The notes beneath the pieces are model-generated. The model saw nothing but the letters and a program-made list of their open reading frames with translations, was not told the DNA's origin and did not search any database. A stretch of DNA of 64,000 bases, taken from the NCBI RefSeq assembly GCF_000688475.1, contig NZ_JIAN01000009.1:62001-126000 (forward strand), in the 5' to 3' direction. The DNA comes from Cellulomonas sp. URHE0023 (GTDB lineage: Bacteria; Actinomycetota; Actinomycetes; Actinomycetales; Cellulomonadaceae). Made by a program: the position numbers and the translations under genes. Of the stretch, positions 16,758-25,266 are shown one piece after another. Within the stretch, counting starts at the first letter, position 1, and every line of letters begins with the position of its first letter.

Positions 16758-18596
16758 GTGCCCCCACCAAGCACGCGGCCACGGATGATCGACGCGGGCG
16801 ACCTGAGCGTCGGCGACATCGTGCAAGAACTCGGGATCCAGGTGGGAACTCCCGTCGTAGTGCTGGTCGGCGGCGCACGCAACCTCGACATGCCCGCACC
16901 TGCGCCATCGGGTCCTGCGGCGGGCTGGCCGCCGGACGTGACGCAGCTGGCCGAGATCCGCGCCGTGATCACACGGTTCTTCGAACGTTCGCTCGGCCCG
17001 GCGATTCGCGATGCCGGGGCGGTTCTCCTCACCGGCGGAACCAATACCGGAATCATGCAGCTTGCGGGAGAGTTCCTGGAGCGCGACGCGGAGAAGCTTG
17101 TCGGGGTGGTCCCGAAGGTCAAGGTCGCCGGCGCTTCCGCGAAGGAAATCGTTGAGCCGAGGCACGACGCAGTCGTGATGACTGCGGGCCAGACGTGGGG
17201 TTCGGAGACGCGGACGCTCTTCGCGCTCGCCGAGGCGATCACGGGTGATCGCGGTCCTGGTCTTGTGGTCGTCGCCAACGGAGGTCGCGTCACGGTCGAG
17301 GAGGTCGAGCGGTTCACGGACGGCGGTTGGCCCATCCTCGTCGTGCCGGCCACCAGCGGCGCGGCCGAGCTCCTCGCGCTGAAGCACGCCGAACAGGTGC
17401 GGCTGGACTCGGAACGCTCCTTCGGACGGGTCCTGCGACGCGTCGGTCTCAGGCGGCCACCGGTCCTACCCCCTGATCTCCCTCGTCTGACCAGAGAGCT
17501 GCCCAGCACCGTGGACATCGAGGTGCTGAGCTCGGACGCCGCCCAGGCCCTCGCCGCACTCGACTGGCGACTCTCGTCCGACACGTCCCTCAAGGCTGCC
17601 TGGACCAGGCACGCGGCCTTCGACGCGGCAGCCGGTCGGTACCGCGCGCGCGCCACCCTGCTGCGGCGGCTCGCGGTCTGCGGTCTGCTGCTACCGGTCG
17701 CGCTGGCCAGCTGGTTCGTCCAGATCCGGCTCGATCGAGACGCTCCAGCCGCCGGACCACCGGCCGACATCGTCGACCAGCTGTCGATCTGGCTTCGTGA
17801 CGCGATGCTCCTCGGGCACAACGAGAGCCTCCTCACCCACGTCACTGCGATCGCGCGTGTCCTGCTCGTCTTCCTCCCGATCGCGCTCGCGGTCGGGGCT
17901 GCGATCGCGGCGAACCTGAGCCCAGACAGGCGCTGGCGGGCCGTGCGGGCGGGATCCGAGTCGCTGCTAGCGCGCATCTACCTCTACCGGGCGGCCCTCT
18001 CGACCGACGCACCAGCCGAGACGGTCGAGACCGGCAAACCCACGAGGCGGCTCGCCGCGACGATGCACGCGGTCGACACCCAGCTCTTGCAAGCAGGTGT
18101 CCCACTGGCCTCGCTCGGCGGTCGCGTGGTCCGTGAGCGTCCTAGCGAGGGGGTCCATGCCGATGCACTGGCACCTTTGACGGCCCGGCTCTACCTACGG
18201 CACCGCGTGGCAGACCAGCTGGAGTACTTTCACGACGCCCACCTCGCCCGCGACCGCAGAGACCGACGAACGGGTGTCATCGCCGCCGTCGTGGCTGCCG
18301 TCGCCGTAGCGACCGCCGGGACCACCTGGGCTCCGTGGTTCGGCTTCCTCCTCCTCGTCGTCGCCACGCTCGCGATCGTCCGGATGCGCCAGCAGGTCCG
18401 CGAGGAGCTCGAGACGTTCGACCGCGCGGTCGCCGACATCGAAGATGCGCGGCTCGCCTGGGATCCCCACCGGGGGGTGGGACGTCTCGTTCGCTCCGTG
18501 GAGGCGATTCTCCGGCGCCAGGGCGACGCGTGGGTCCAGAACATGAACCGGGGCGCCAAGCAGGCGAGTGCCTACGCCTCTGGGTTCAGCGGCTGA
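16758..18596 (+). CDS. SLOG (LSDAT/TRPM-like) sensor fused to SLATT-like membrane effector
   Basis: This 612-aa protein begins at a GTG; an ATG ten codons in (MIDAGDL) is an alternative. Residues about 20-215 form a Rossmann-like SLOG domain of the LSDAT/TRPM type, with VVVLVGGARN (33-42), VLLTGGTNTGIMQLAG (89-104), an AGQTWGSE loop and VVANGG. Residues about 265-612 resemble SLATT effector modules: helices at about 304-322 and 365-386, a long cytoplasmic helical stretch, then another close pair at about 506-522 and 526-542 followed by an amphipathic helix. SLOG domains bind nucleotide-derived ligands and SLATT domains are predicted pore-forming effectors in bacterial immunity (known families). 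The tandem pair of TM modules is unusual. Its 3' end overlaps the convergent TIR gene by 11 nt. Confidence 0.82.
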   Translation: MPPPSTRPRMIDAGDLSVGDIVQELGIQVGTPVVVLVGGARNLDMPAPAPSGPAAGWPPDVTQLAEIRAVITRFFERSLGPAIRDAGAVLLTGGTNTGIMQLAGEFLERDAEKLVGVVPKVKVAGASAKEIVEPRHDAVVMTAGQTWGSETRTLFALAEAITGDRGPGLVVVANGGRVTVEEVERFTDGGWPILVVPATSGAAELLALKHAEQVRLDSERSFGRVLRRVGLRRPPVLPPDLPRLTRELPSTVDIEVLSSDAAQALAALDWRLSSDTSLKAAWTRHAAFDAAAGRYRARATLLRRLAVCGLLLPVALASWFVQIRLDRDAPAAGPPADIVDQLSIWLRDAMLLGHNESLLTHVTAIARVLLVFLPIALAVGAAIAANLSPDRRWRAVRAGSESLLARIYLYRAALSTDAPAETVETGKPTRRLAATMHAVDTQLLQAGVPLASLGGRVVRERPSEGVHADALAPLTARLYLRHRVADQLEYFHDAHLARDRRDRRTGVIAAVVAAVAVATAGTTWAPWFGFLLLVVATLAIVRMRQQVREELETFDRAVADIEDARLAWDPHRGVGRLVRSVEAILRRQGDAWVQNMNRGAKQASAYASGFSG

Positions 18597-18966
18597 GCGC
18601 GCCTCGGCCCCACGTCTCGGGCGCGACCTCGGGGCTGACGCGCAGCGTTGACGCCGACGACAACGCGGGATGCCACGGCACGGGCTGCCGGAACCACGCC
18701 CAGATGGGGACCTCCGCTTCGAGCGCTTGCTCGAGCTCCCACCGGCAGTGCTCGGAGTCGCGAGAGTGCTGGCTCACGACGACGAGGAGCGCCTGGCAGC
18801 CGCGGATGAGCGAAGCGAACTCGCCGCGCCATTCGGGGCTCTCCTTGAGCGCCTCCGCAGGACTCCATGCCGCACCGGGCGCCGCGCGGACACGGTCACG
18901 AAGCGCCTCGACCACAGCGCGGTCGCCTCGTGCGTGCGAGATGAAGACCAACACGAGTTCGATCAT
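18586..18966 (-). CDS. Stand-alone TIR-domain protein
   Basis: This 126-aa protein consists of little more than a TIR domain. Box 1 is LVFISHARGDRAVVEALRDRV (residues about 5-26). The later segment SQHSRDSEHCRWELEQAL (about 65-82) corresponds to the S-X-W-C-X-X-E region whose glutamate (E77 here) is catalytic in TIR NADases. An upstream ATG at 19,005 adds 13 poorly supported residues; the ATG at 18,966 places the beta strand at the start, as in other TIRs. TIR enzymes in bacteria hydrolyse NAD or make cyclic ADP-ribose signals (family knowledge). Its convergent, overlapping neighbour has a SLOG domain of the kind that binds such signals, so a sensor-effector pair is a reasonable inference. 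Confidence 0.8.
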   Translation of the reverse strand: MIELVLVFISHARGDRAVVEALRDRVRAAPGAAWSPAEALKESPEWRGEFASLIRGCQALLVVVSQHSRDSEHCRWELEQALEAEVPIWAWFRQPVPWHPALSSASTLRVSPEVAPETWGRGALSR

Positions 18967-19087
18967 GGCGCGTCGCGACCATTCTCGGAGTCGACATGCC
19001 GACACGGGCAGCGGGCTCGAACACCCGGGCGTCCACCGCGGGACGCACAGCCGACGAGGCGCAACGAGTTCTGCCTAGGCTCCCGTC

Positions 19088-19804
19088 ATGGCCACAGTCA
19101 TCCTCGTCCGGCACGGTCGGAGCACGGCGAACGTCGAAGGGATCCTGGCGGGGCGGGCCGAGGGGGTCGACCTCGACGAGGTCGGGCGCCGGCAGGCCGA
19201 GCGGGCAGCGGAACGCCTCGCGGCGGTGCCGTTGGTCGCGGTGGTCTCGAGCCCGCTGGCCCGATGCCGGCAGACGGCGGGGATCATCGCGGAGCACCAG
19301 GCCCAGACGGTGCCGATGCAGCTGGAGCCGGGCATCGTCGAGACCGACTACGGGCAGTGGCAAGGCCGGCTCGTCAAGGAGCTCGCCCAGGAGCCGCTGT
19401 GGTCGGTGGTGCAGAGCCGGCCGTCCGCGGCGGTGTTCCCGGGCGGCGAGTCGTTGGCCGCCATGCAGGCACGGTCGGTCGAGGCGATCCGCCGGCACGA
19501 CGCGGCGCTGGAGGCTGAGCACGGCGCCGAAGCGGTGTGGGTCGCAGTCAGCCACGGCGACATCATCGCCACCGTCCTCGGGGACGCGCTGGGTATGGAT
19601 CTCGACCTCTACCAGCGCCTCACCGTCACCACGGGATCGGTGTCGATCGTCCGGTACGGGAGCACGCGCCCTCAGGTCGTCGCCACGAACACCGATTCCG
19701 GTGACCTCTCCTGGCTGCGCGGGCAGGCTCCGGTCGGCGACGCGCAGCTCGGGGGCGCCGCTCATCCCGGAACCGCCGCTCAGGGAGCGGACCTCGTAAA
19801 ATGA
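19088..19804 (+). CDS. Histidine phosphatase, MSMEG_4193 family
   Basis: This 238-aa histidine phosphatase superfamily protein carries the phosphoacceptor motif LVRHGRSTAN at residues 6-15, the second histidine in VSHGDI, and arginine in SSPLARCRQTA. It is the first gene of a conserved actinobacterial triad (phosphatase, DUF3090, SCO1664 family) usually found near mycothiol ligase mshC; mshC is not seen in this window. The stop overlaps the DUF3090 start by 4 nt. The substrate is unknown. The C-terminal 40 residues extend past the phosphatase fold and look disordered. Confidence 0.93.
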   Translation: MATVILVRHGRSTANVEGILAGRAEGVDLDEVGRRQAERAAERLAAVPLVAVVSSPLARCRQTAGIIAEHQAQTVPMQLEPGIVETDYGQWQGRLVKELAQEPLWSVVQSRPSAAVFPGGESLAAMQARSVEAIRRHDAALEAEHGAEAVWVAVSHGDIIATVLGDALGMDLDLYQRLTVTTGSVSIVRYGSTRPQVVATNTDSGDLSWLRGQAPVGDAQLGGAAHPGTAAQGADLVK

Positions 19805-20358
19805 GCGACGTGCCCGCCCTCGTCCACCTGTTCGACTGGCCTGACCGTGTCGTCGTCGGCACCGTCGGGAGCCCCGGCTCGCGATCGTTCTACCTCCAGG
19901 TGCGCGACGGAGCCCGCAATGCGAGCGTCGGGCTGGAGAAGGAGCAGTCCGCCATGCTCGCCGAGAAGATCGACGAGATCCTGGACGCGCTGATGGCCGA
20001 CGAGGGGAACCCGTTCAGCGTCCCCGCCGACACGCCCGTCGAGCTCGTCGACAACGACCCCCTGGACCAGCCCGTCGAGGAGCAGTTCCGGGCCGGGCTG
20101 ATGCGTCTTGGATGGGATCCCTCGACCGCGCAGGTGGTTGTCGAGGCGTTCCCGTTCGTCGAGGCCGGCGAGTCCGATGACGAGGAGCCCGCGGCGGAAC
20201 CGAGCGAGATGCTCCTGGTCCGGATGCCCGTCGGTACCGCGCGGGCGTTCGTCCACCGCACCCGGCAGGTCGTCGCGTCGGGCCGGCCCCTGTGCCCGCT
20301 GTGCGGCAGGCCGATCGACGACGACGGCCACGTGTGCGGCGCGACCACGACCCTGTGA
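19801..20358 (+). CDS. DUF3090 family protein
   Basis: This is a 185-aa cytoplasmic protein of the actinobacterial DUF3090 family, recognised by the N-terminal DWPDRVVVGTVGSPGSR segment, the EKEQSAMLAEKIDEILD helix and the C-terminal zinc-ribbon-like CPLCGRPIDDDGHVCG. The paired cysteine motifs (CPLC...HVC) suggest metal binding. Translational coupling to both neighbours (4-nt overlaps) shows it works with the histidine phosphatase and the SCO1664-type protein. No biochemical function is established to my knowledge. A central Glu/Asp-rich stretch (about 120-135) is probably a flexible linker. Confidence 0.92.
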   Translation: MSDVPALVHLFDWPDRVVVGTVGSPGSRSFYLQVRDGARNASVGLEKEQSAMLAEKIDEILDALMADEGNPFSVPADTPVELVDNDPLDQPVEEQFRAGLMRLGWDPSTAQVVVEAFPFVEAGESDDEEPAAEPSEMLLVRMPVGTARAFVHRTRQVVASGRPLCPLCGRPIDDDGHVCGATTTL

Positions 20359-21119
20359 CGAGCGACCTCCTCGCAGGTGAGCTCGAGCTCGTCGGGCGGA
20401 TCACGGTCGCATCCAACGCGACGTTCCTCGCGACGATCGGCGAGACGCAGGTCGTCTACAAGCCCGTCGCCGGCGAGAAGCCCTTGTGGGACTTCCCCGA
20501 CGGGACGCTCGCCAACCGGGAGACGGCCGCGTACCTGGTCTCGCAGGCGTTCGGCTGGGACATCGTGCCGCGTACCTTCCTACGCGACGGGCCGCTGGGC
20601 CCCGGCATGGTGCAGCTGTGGCAGGAGCCGGACGCGCAGCAGGATCCGGTCGACATCGTCCCAGCGCGTGCGGTTCCCCAGGAGGGCTGGCGTGCGGTCT
20701 TCCAGGGGGTCGACGAGGGCGACCAGCCGCTGACGTTGATCCACGAGGACTCCCTCGCCCTGCGCCGGATGGCCGTGTTCGACGTCGTCGTGAACAACGC
20801 CGACCGCAAGGGTGGCCACATCCTCCCGACCCGTCACGGCCACCGCTACGGCGTGGACCACGGCGTCACCTTCCACGTGGAGCACAAGCTGCGGACGGTC
20901 CTGTGGGGCTGGCTGGGCGACGCGCTGAACGATGACGAGGTTGCGGGCGTGCAACGGGTGCGCGCCCGGCTGGACGACGACCTCGGCCGGCAACTGGCGG
21001 AGCTGCTCAGTGACGACGAGCTCGTCGCACTGGCCACCCGGTGCGACCGGCTGCTCGTGCGACGCGTCTTCCCGCGACCCCGTGGCGACATGCCGGCGTT
21101 CCCGTGGCCCTTCTTCTGA
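20355..21119 (+). CDS. SCO1664 family protein (PI-kinase-like fold)
   Basis: This 254-aa protein is the third member of the triad. It has features of the phosphatidylinositol 3/4-kinase-like fold: VVYKPVAGEKPLWDFPDG near the N terminus (nucleotide-binding lysine), VVNNADRKGGHILP (catalytic loop D-X-X-N-like) and YGVDHGVTFH (metal-binding DHG, analogous to DFG). The start is a GTG inside the DUF3090 stop; a longer in-frame ORF upstream is only a shadow of DUF3090. It may be an atypical protein or lipid kinase acting opposite the phosphatase in the same operon; this is inference. Confidence 0.91.
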   Translation: MTSDLLAGELELVGRITVASNATFLATIGETQVVYKPVAGEKPLWDFPDGTLANRETAAYLVSQAFGWDIVPRTFLRDGPLGPGMVQLWQEPDAQQDPVDIVPARAVPQEGWRAVFQGVDEGDQPLTLIHEDSLALRRMAVFDVVVNNADRKGGHILPTRHGHRYGVDHGVTFHVEHKLRTVLWGWLGDALNDDEVAGVQRVRARLDDDLGRQLAELLSDDELVALATRCDRLLVRRVFPRPRGDMPAFPWPFF

Positions 21120-21159
21120 GCGTCGCTCGCACCCTCTGAGCGTGGGCTTCTGAGCGTCG
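21113..21159 (+). repeat. Short direct repeats at the end of the SCO1664-family gene
   Basis: The 13-mer CTTCTGAGCGTCG, which contains the gene's stop codon, occurs at 21,113 and again at 21,147, with a partial copy CTCTGAGCGT at 21,134. This looks like a small local duplication of the gene's 3' end. No function is evident. Confidence 0.5.
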
Positions 21160-21237
21160 TGCACCGAGCGGCGGCGGGCCGGTGCCAGGATGACCCGCCA
21201 GGGCACGGGCCCCTGAGCGCGCGACGAGAGGGCCACC

Positions 21238-21693
21238 GTGGGCATGCGCACCGTTCGAGCTGCCGCCGCGCTGGGAGTCATCTCCCTGCTCGGTGCGTGC
21301 GCAGCGACCTCCGAGCAGCGCGCCCCCGGGGAGGCGACGGTGCACGTCGAACGGCACACGTGGGGCGGGCTGTGCGCGACCGGGCCGTGCGCGTCGGACC
21401 TCGTCGTGCAGGACGACGGCACCTGGACCTACTCGTCGTCCGAGACGCAGGACACATCCGGGACGCTGTCCGACACCGAGCTCGACGCGTTGTACGCCGC
21501 GGTTGCGGACACTGCGCTGGGCGGCGCGAGCGCGGCGACGCAGGAGTGCGCGGCGGACGCTGACGGGACGTCGGTGCGCTACACGTGGACCCTCGACGAT
21601 GAGTCGGGCGCCGCGTCGTCGTGCGAGACCGCCATCGACGGGAAGGACCCGCTCGTCGCCTACCTGGACGAGCTCGCCACGTCGGTCGGCTGA
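21238..21693 (+). CDS. Small putative lipoprotein
   Basis: This exported protein of about 151 aa has a lipoprotein signal: Arg in MGMRTVRAAAALGV and lipobox LLGAC at about residues 18-22. The mature part is short and acidic with four cysteines (LCATGPCAS, TQECAAD, SSCETA) that could form two disulphides. It is rich in Asp/Thr. I do not recognise a family. The start is a GTG at 21,238; an ATG two codons later is equally good. It ends 6 nt from the convergent VWA gene. Confidence 0.75.
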   Translation: MGMRTVRAAAALGVISLLGACAATSEQRAPGEATVHVERHTWGGLCATGPCASDLVVQDDGTWTYSSSETQDTSGTLSDTELDALYAAVADTALGGASAATQECAADADGTSVRYTWTLDDESGAASSCETAIDGKDPLVAYLDELATSVG

Positions 21694-21699
21694 GCGGCG

Positions 21700-23700
21700 T
21701 CACCACTCCTCGTCGCGACCCCAGCCGCCGAAGGCGCCGCTGCGGCGAGAGCCCAGGTAGGAGCCGATCACCGCGGCGCCCAGCTCGTCCGACTCCGGTG
21801 TGACGACCTGGCCACCCGCCCGTCTGGCCATGGCGTCGACGAAGCGCGCAAGGCCGGGGTCGTCGCCGAGCCGGAAGAACGTCGTGCGGGCGCCCAGGCG
21901 AGCCGACCCGTCGAGCTCGCGCACCGCGAGCGCGATCGTCAGCGGGTGGGGCGGGTAGTCGAAGAAGACCTCGCCGCTGGACTCCAGGTGGGACGTGGGC
22001 TCACCGTCGGTGACGATGAGGAGCACGGGCTGGGCGTTCGGGTGCTTGCGGAAGTGCCGGTTGGCGAGCATGAGGGCGTGGTGCAGGTTGGTGCCCTTCT
22101 CCCACTGCGCGTCGAGCCCGACGAGCTGCTCGATCTGCATGACCGAGGCGCTGCGCCCGAAGCCGATGAGCTGCAGGTCGTCGCCGCGGAACCGGCTCGT
22201 GACCAGGGTGTGCAGCGCGAGTGCCGTGCGCTTCATCGGGACCCACCGACCGTCCATCGCCATCGAGAACGACGTGTCGACGAGCAGTGCCACGCACGCC
22301 TGGGTACGCGCCTCGGTCTCCTGGATCTCGACGTCGTCGACGTGGATGGTGAGGGGTCCCGGGCCGCCTTGGCGCACCAGCGCGTTGGTGATCGTCCGGC
22401 TCACGTCCCACGGCTCGGTATCGCCGAACGCCCACTCCCGGGTGGAGCCGGACGGCTCCCCCGCGGCGCCGGAGCGGCGGACGTCGTGCCCGCCGGTGCG
22501 GCCGGACATGGTGTCGGCGACGGCCCGCAGCACGGCCTTGCCGAGCTGGCGCATGGCCTTCGGCGTCAGGGCGAGCTGGCCGTCCGAGCCCCGCCGTATC
22601 GTGCCGGAGTCGCGCAGGGCCTGCTCGAGGCGCTGCAGGGTGCGCGCGTCGACCGCGGCGTCGGACCCGAGCTGCCGTGCCAGCTTCTCGAGGTCGAGGT
22701 CGTCCAGCCGGGACCCCTGGTACGACTGCGCGAGCTGGTCCGCGAGCGCGTCGAGGTCGGCGAGGTCCTGGAACACCCCCGTGCCGTCGCCGAGCCCGAG
22801 CCCGTTCTCGCCGTCCAGGCGCTCCGAGCTCCCCCAGTCCTCGCCGGGCCGCAGCGAGCGCAGGCTGTCGTCGAGCCGGCTGAGCTCGCCGAGCAGCTCC
22901 GACGAGCCGAACGCCTGCTGGGCGAGCGCGTCGAGCTCGTCGCGCTGCTCCTGCGTCATCGAGTTCCGCATGCGCTGTGCGGCGGCCGCCCGTGTCGCGA
23001 GGGTGTCGAGGAGCTCGTCGAGGTTCTGCGGCTGCTCGGGGAAGTAGTCGCCGTGCTTGGCCATGAACTCGTCGAACTGCTCCTGCGTGTCCTCACCGAG
23101 CCGGCGGTTCTCCAGGAGCCCGTTGAGGTCGGCCAGCATCTCGTTGAGGGCGGCGCGGTCCTCGTCGGTCGCGTTCTCCAGCGCCTGCTTCAGGCCGGCG
23201 AACCGCTGGTCCAGCATCTCGCGGCCCAGCAGGTCCTTGATCTTCTCGAACTCCTGCCGTGCCTCGCTGCTGCGCCAGTCGTAGCCGTTGAGCTCGTTGA
23301 CGGCGGCCGCGGGCGAGGACGGCAGGTTGTCGAGCTGCATCTGCGCCAGGGCACGCATGCCCTCGTCCATGTCGACGTCGCGCGCGAGTTGCTTGCGCTC
23401 AGCCAGGACCGCCCGGTCCAGGAGCTCCTTGACCTGCTGCAGCGTCCCGTCGAGGTTGTTGCGCTGCGTCAGCTCGCGGCGCCGCTCGGCGACCCTCCGC
23501 GCAAGCTCGTCGAGGCCCTCGTGCCCCCGGCCGCCCCGCCGCAGGAACTCGCGCATCGCGCGCTCGGGCGAGGAGCCCGCCATCACGTCCTGCCCGATCG
23601 CGTCCAGCGCCTCGGCCAGGTCCACCGGCGGCGCGAGCGGGTCCGGCCCGTCGACGTACGGGGTGTACCGCCTGGCGAGTCGCCGGTTGGCCCTAGCCAT
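21700..23700 (-). CDS. VWA-domain protein, partner of a MoxR/ChlI-type ATPase
   Basis: This cytoplasmic protein of 666 aa has a long helical, Glu/Gln-rich N-terminal half (about 1-400, including repeated DELLDTLATRAAAAQ and RDELDALAQQ coiled segments) and a C-terminal von Willebrand A domain. The MIDAS motif is LLVDTSFSMAMDG (about residue 470), with the later TNLHH threonine and IVTDGEP aspartate present. The family pairs with an AAA+ ATPase in the manner of BchD/BchI or the CoxE/MoxR systems. Its start overlaps the end of the ATPase gene by 8 nt. ORF extension upstream to 23,892 is a shadow of the ATPase. The likely role is metal insertion or protein remodelling; the target is unknown. Confidence 0.91.
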   Translation of the reverse strand: MARANRRLARRYTPYVDGPDPLAPPVDLAEALDAIGQDVMAGSSPERAMREFLRRGGRGHEGLDELARRVAERRRELTQRNNLDGTLQQVKELLDRAVLAERKQLARDVDMDEGMRALAQMQLDNLPSSPAAAVNELNGYDWRSSEARQEFEKIKDLLGREMLDQRFAGLKQALENATDEDRAALNEMLADLNGLLENRRLGEDTQEQFDEFMAKHGDYFPEQPQNLDELLDTLATRAAAAQRMRNSMTQEQRDELDALAQQAFGSSELLGELSRLDDSLRSLRPGEDWGSSERLDGENGLGLGDGTGVFQDLADLDALADQLAQSYQGSRLDDLDLEKLARQLGSDAAVDARTLQRLEQALRDSGTIRRGSDGQLALTPKAMRQLGKAVLRAVADTMSGRTGGHDVRRSGAAGEPSGSTREWAFGDTEPWDVSRTITNALVRQGGPGPLTIHVDDVEIQETEARTQACVALLVDTSFSMAMDGRWVPMKRTALALHTLVTSRFRGDDLQLIGFGRSASVMQIEQLVGLDAQWEKGTNLHHALMLANRHFRKHPNAQPVLLIVTDGEPTSHLESSGEVFFDYPPHPLTIALAVRELDGSARLGARTTFFRLGDDPGLARFVDAMARRAGGQVVTPESDELGAAVIGSYLGSRRSGAFGGWGRDEEW

Positions 23701-25108
23701 AGATCGTCTCGCCGCCCCCAGACTCCTTGCTGATCCGACGCGCCAGGTACAGCCCCTCGAGCGCGAGCTCGATCGCTGCAGCCCGCTCACCGTCGTTCGT
23801 CGCGCCGAGACGCGCGCAGATCTCGTCGTAGAGCTCGGACTCCCCCAGGGCCGGCAGGCCGGCAAGGACGTCGCGTGCCGCGACCTGCTCACCCGTGGAC
23901 ACCACCGACCCGTTCCCGATCGCGTTCACCAGGACGCCGAAGTCGATGCCACGGAAGTGCGCGCGGACGGTCTCCGCCGTGGCGGTGCGCAGAAGGTGGT
24001 CGAGGATCTCGTCCTCGCGGCCCTCCTCGCCCGACTCGAACTCGACCTTGCCCGCGAGGACGTCGACGGCGGTCTCGAGGTCGACCGGCCGTGCGACCGC
24101 CACGTCCTCACCCTGCCGGGCCGCCCGGTGCAGCGCCGAAGCCGCCACGGTCTCCGCCCCTGCGATCGCGAACCGGGCGCTCACCCCGCTGCGCTGGTCG
24201 ACCGCGCTGGACTCCCGCAGCGCCCGGGTGAACCGCGCAAGGATCTCCACGAGGTGGTCCGGCACGTCCGCCTGGAGCTGGGCCTCCTGCCGGATGACCG
24301 CGACCTCGTCGGCGAGCTCCGCCGGGTAGTGCGTCCGGATCTCGGCGCCGAACCGGTCCTTCAGCGGGGTGATGATCCGCCCGCGGTTCGTGTAGTCCTC
24401 GGGGTTCGCGGTGGCCACCACGAGCACGTCGAGCGGGAGGCGCAGGACGTAGCCGCGGATCTGGATGTCCCGCTCCTCCATCACGTTGAGCATCGCGACC
24501 TGGATGCGCTCGGCGAGGTCGGGAAGCTCGTTGATCGCGACGATCCCCCGGTGCCCCCGCGGGACCAGGCCGAAGTGGATGGTCTCGGGATCGCCGAGGG
24601 CCCGGCCCTCGGCGACCTTCATCGGGTCCACGTCGCCGATGAGGTCCGCGACGCTCGTGTCCGGTGTCGCGAGCTTCTCGACGTACCGCTCGTCCCTGTG
24701 GCGCCAGGTGACGGGCAGGTCGTCACCCAGCGTTCTGGCCAGCCTCTGGCTCGCGGCCGAGATCGGCTCGTACGGGTGCTCCCCGAGCTCGGACCCCTCG
24801 ATGACCGGCGACCACTCGTCGAGCAGGCCGATCAGGGTGCGCAGCAGCCTCGTCTTGCCCTGCCCACGCTCACCGAGCAGCACGATGTCGTGCCCGGCGA
24901 TCAGGGCCCGCTCGAGCTGCGGCACGACGGTGTCGTCGAAGCCGTGGATGCCAGGCCATGGGTCGCGGCCCTCGCGAAGGGCTGCGAGAAGGTTGGCGCG
25001 GATCTCGACCCGCACCGACGTGTGCACGTGCCCCGAAGCGCGGAGCTCGCCGACGGTTGCCGCAGTTGGTCGCATCATCTCGTCGAGCGTAAGCCTGGCT
25101 TCGGACAT
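23693..25108 (-). CDS. AAA+ ATPase, magnesium chelatase/MoxR type
   Basis: This 471-aa AAA+ ATPase shows Walker A LLGERGQGKTRL (about residues 77-88), a Walker B-type strand IVAINELPDL, sensor 1 VVATANPEDYTNRG and a region LKDRFGAEI with the conserved Arg. The ATG at 25,108 was chosen because family members begin close to the ATPase core; in-frame sequence to 25,336 is low-complexity. It is coupled to the VWA gene and probably forms a hexamer that drives it. Databases often mislabel such proteins as sigma-54 regulators. It is divergent from the diacylglycerol kinase gene. Confidence 0.91.
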   Translation of the reverse strand: MSEARLTLDEMMRPTAATVGELRASGHVHTSVRVEIRANLLAALREGRDPWPGIHGFDDTVVPQLERALIAGHDIVLLGERGQGKTRLLRTLIGLLDEWSPVIEGSELGEHPYEPISAASQRLARTLGDDLPVTWRHRDERYVEKLATPDTSVADLIGDVDPMKVAEGRALGDPETIHFGLVPRGHRGIVAINELPDLAERIQVAMLNVMEERDIQIRGYVLRLPLDVLVVATANPEDYTNRGRIITPLKDRFGAEIRTHYPAELADEVAVIRQEAQLQADVPDHLVEILARFTRALRESSAVDQRSGVSARFAIAGAETVAASALHRAARQGEDVAVARPVDLETAVDVLAGKVEFESGEEGREDEILDHLLRTATAETVRAHFRGIDFGVLVNAIGNGSVVSTGEQVAARDVLAGLPALGESELYDEICARLGATNDGERAAAIELALEGLYLARRISKESGGGETIYG

Positions 25109-25266
25109 GCGCTCTGGGATTTTGGGCGGCGTCCACCGACCGAGGCGTCCGGTGCGTCCCGACGAGCCAGGCGGCTCCTTCCTGGGCTCACGAGCGCACC
25201 GGGAGGCCTCCTCTGCTTGACTGTCACCACCAGCCCAGCGGATCGAGAGTCGGGAGGCACACCGGC

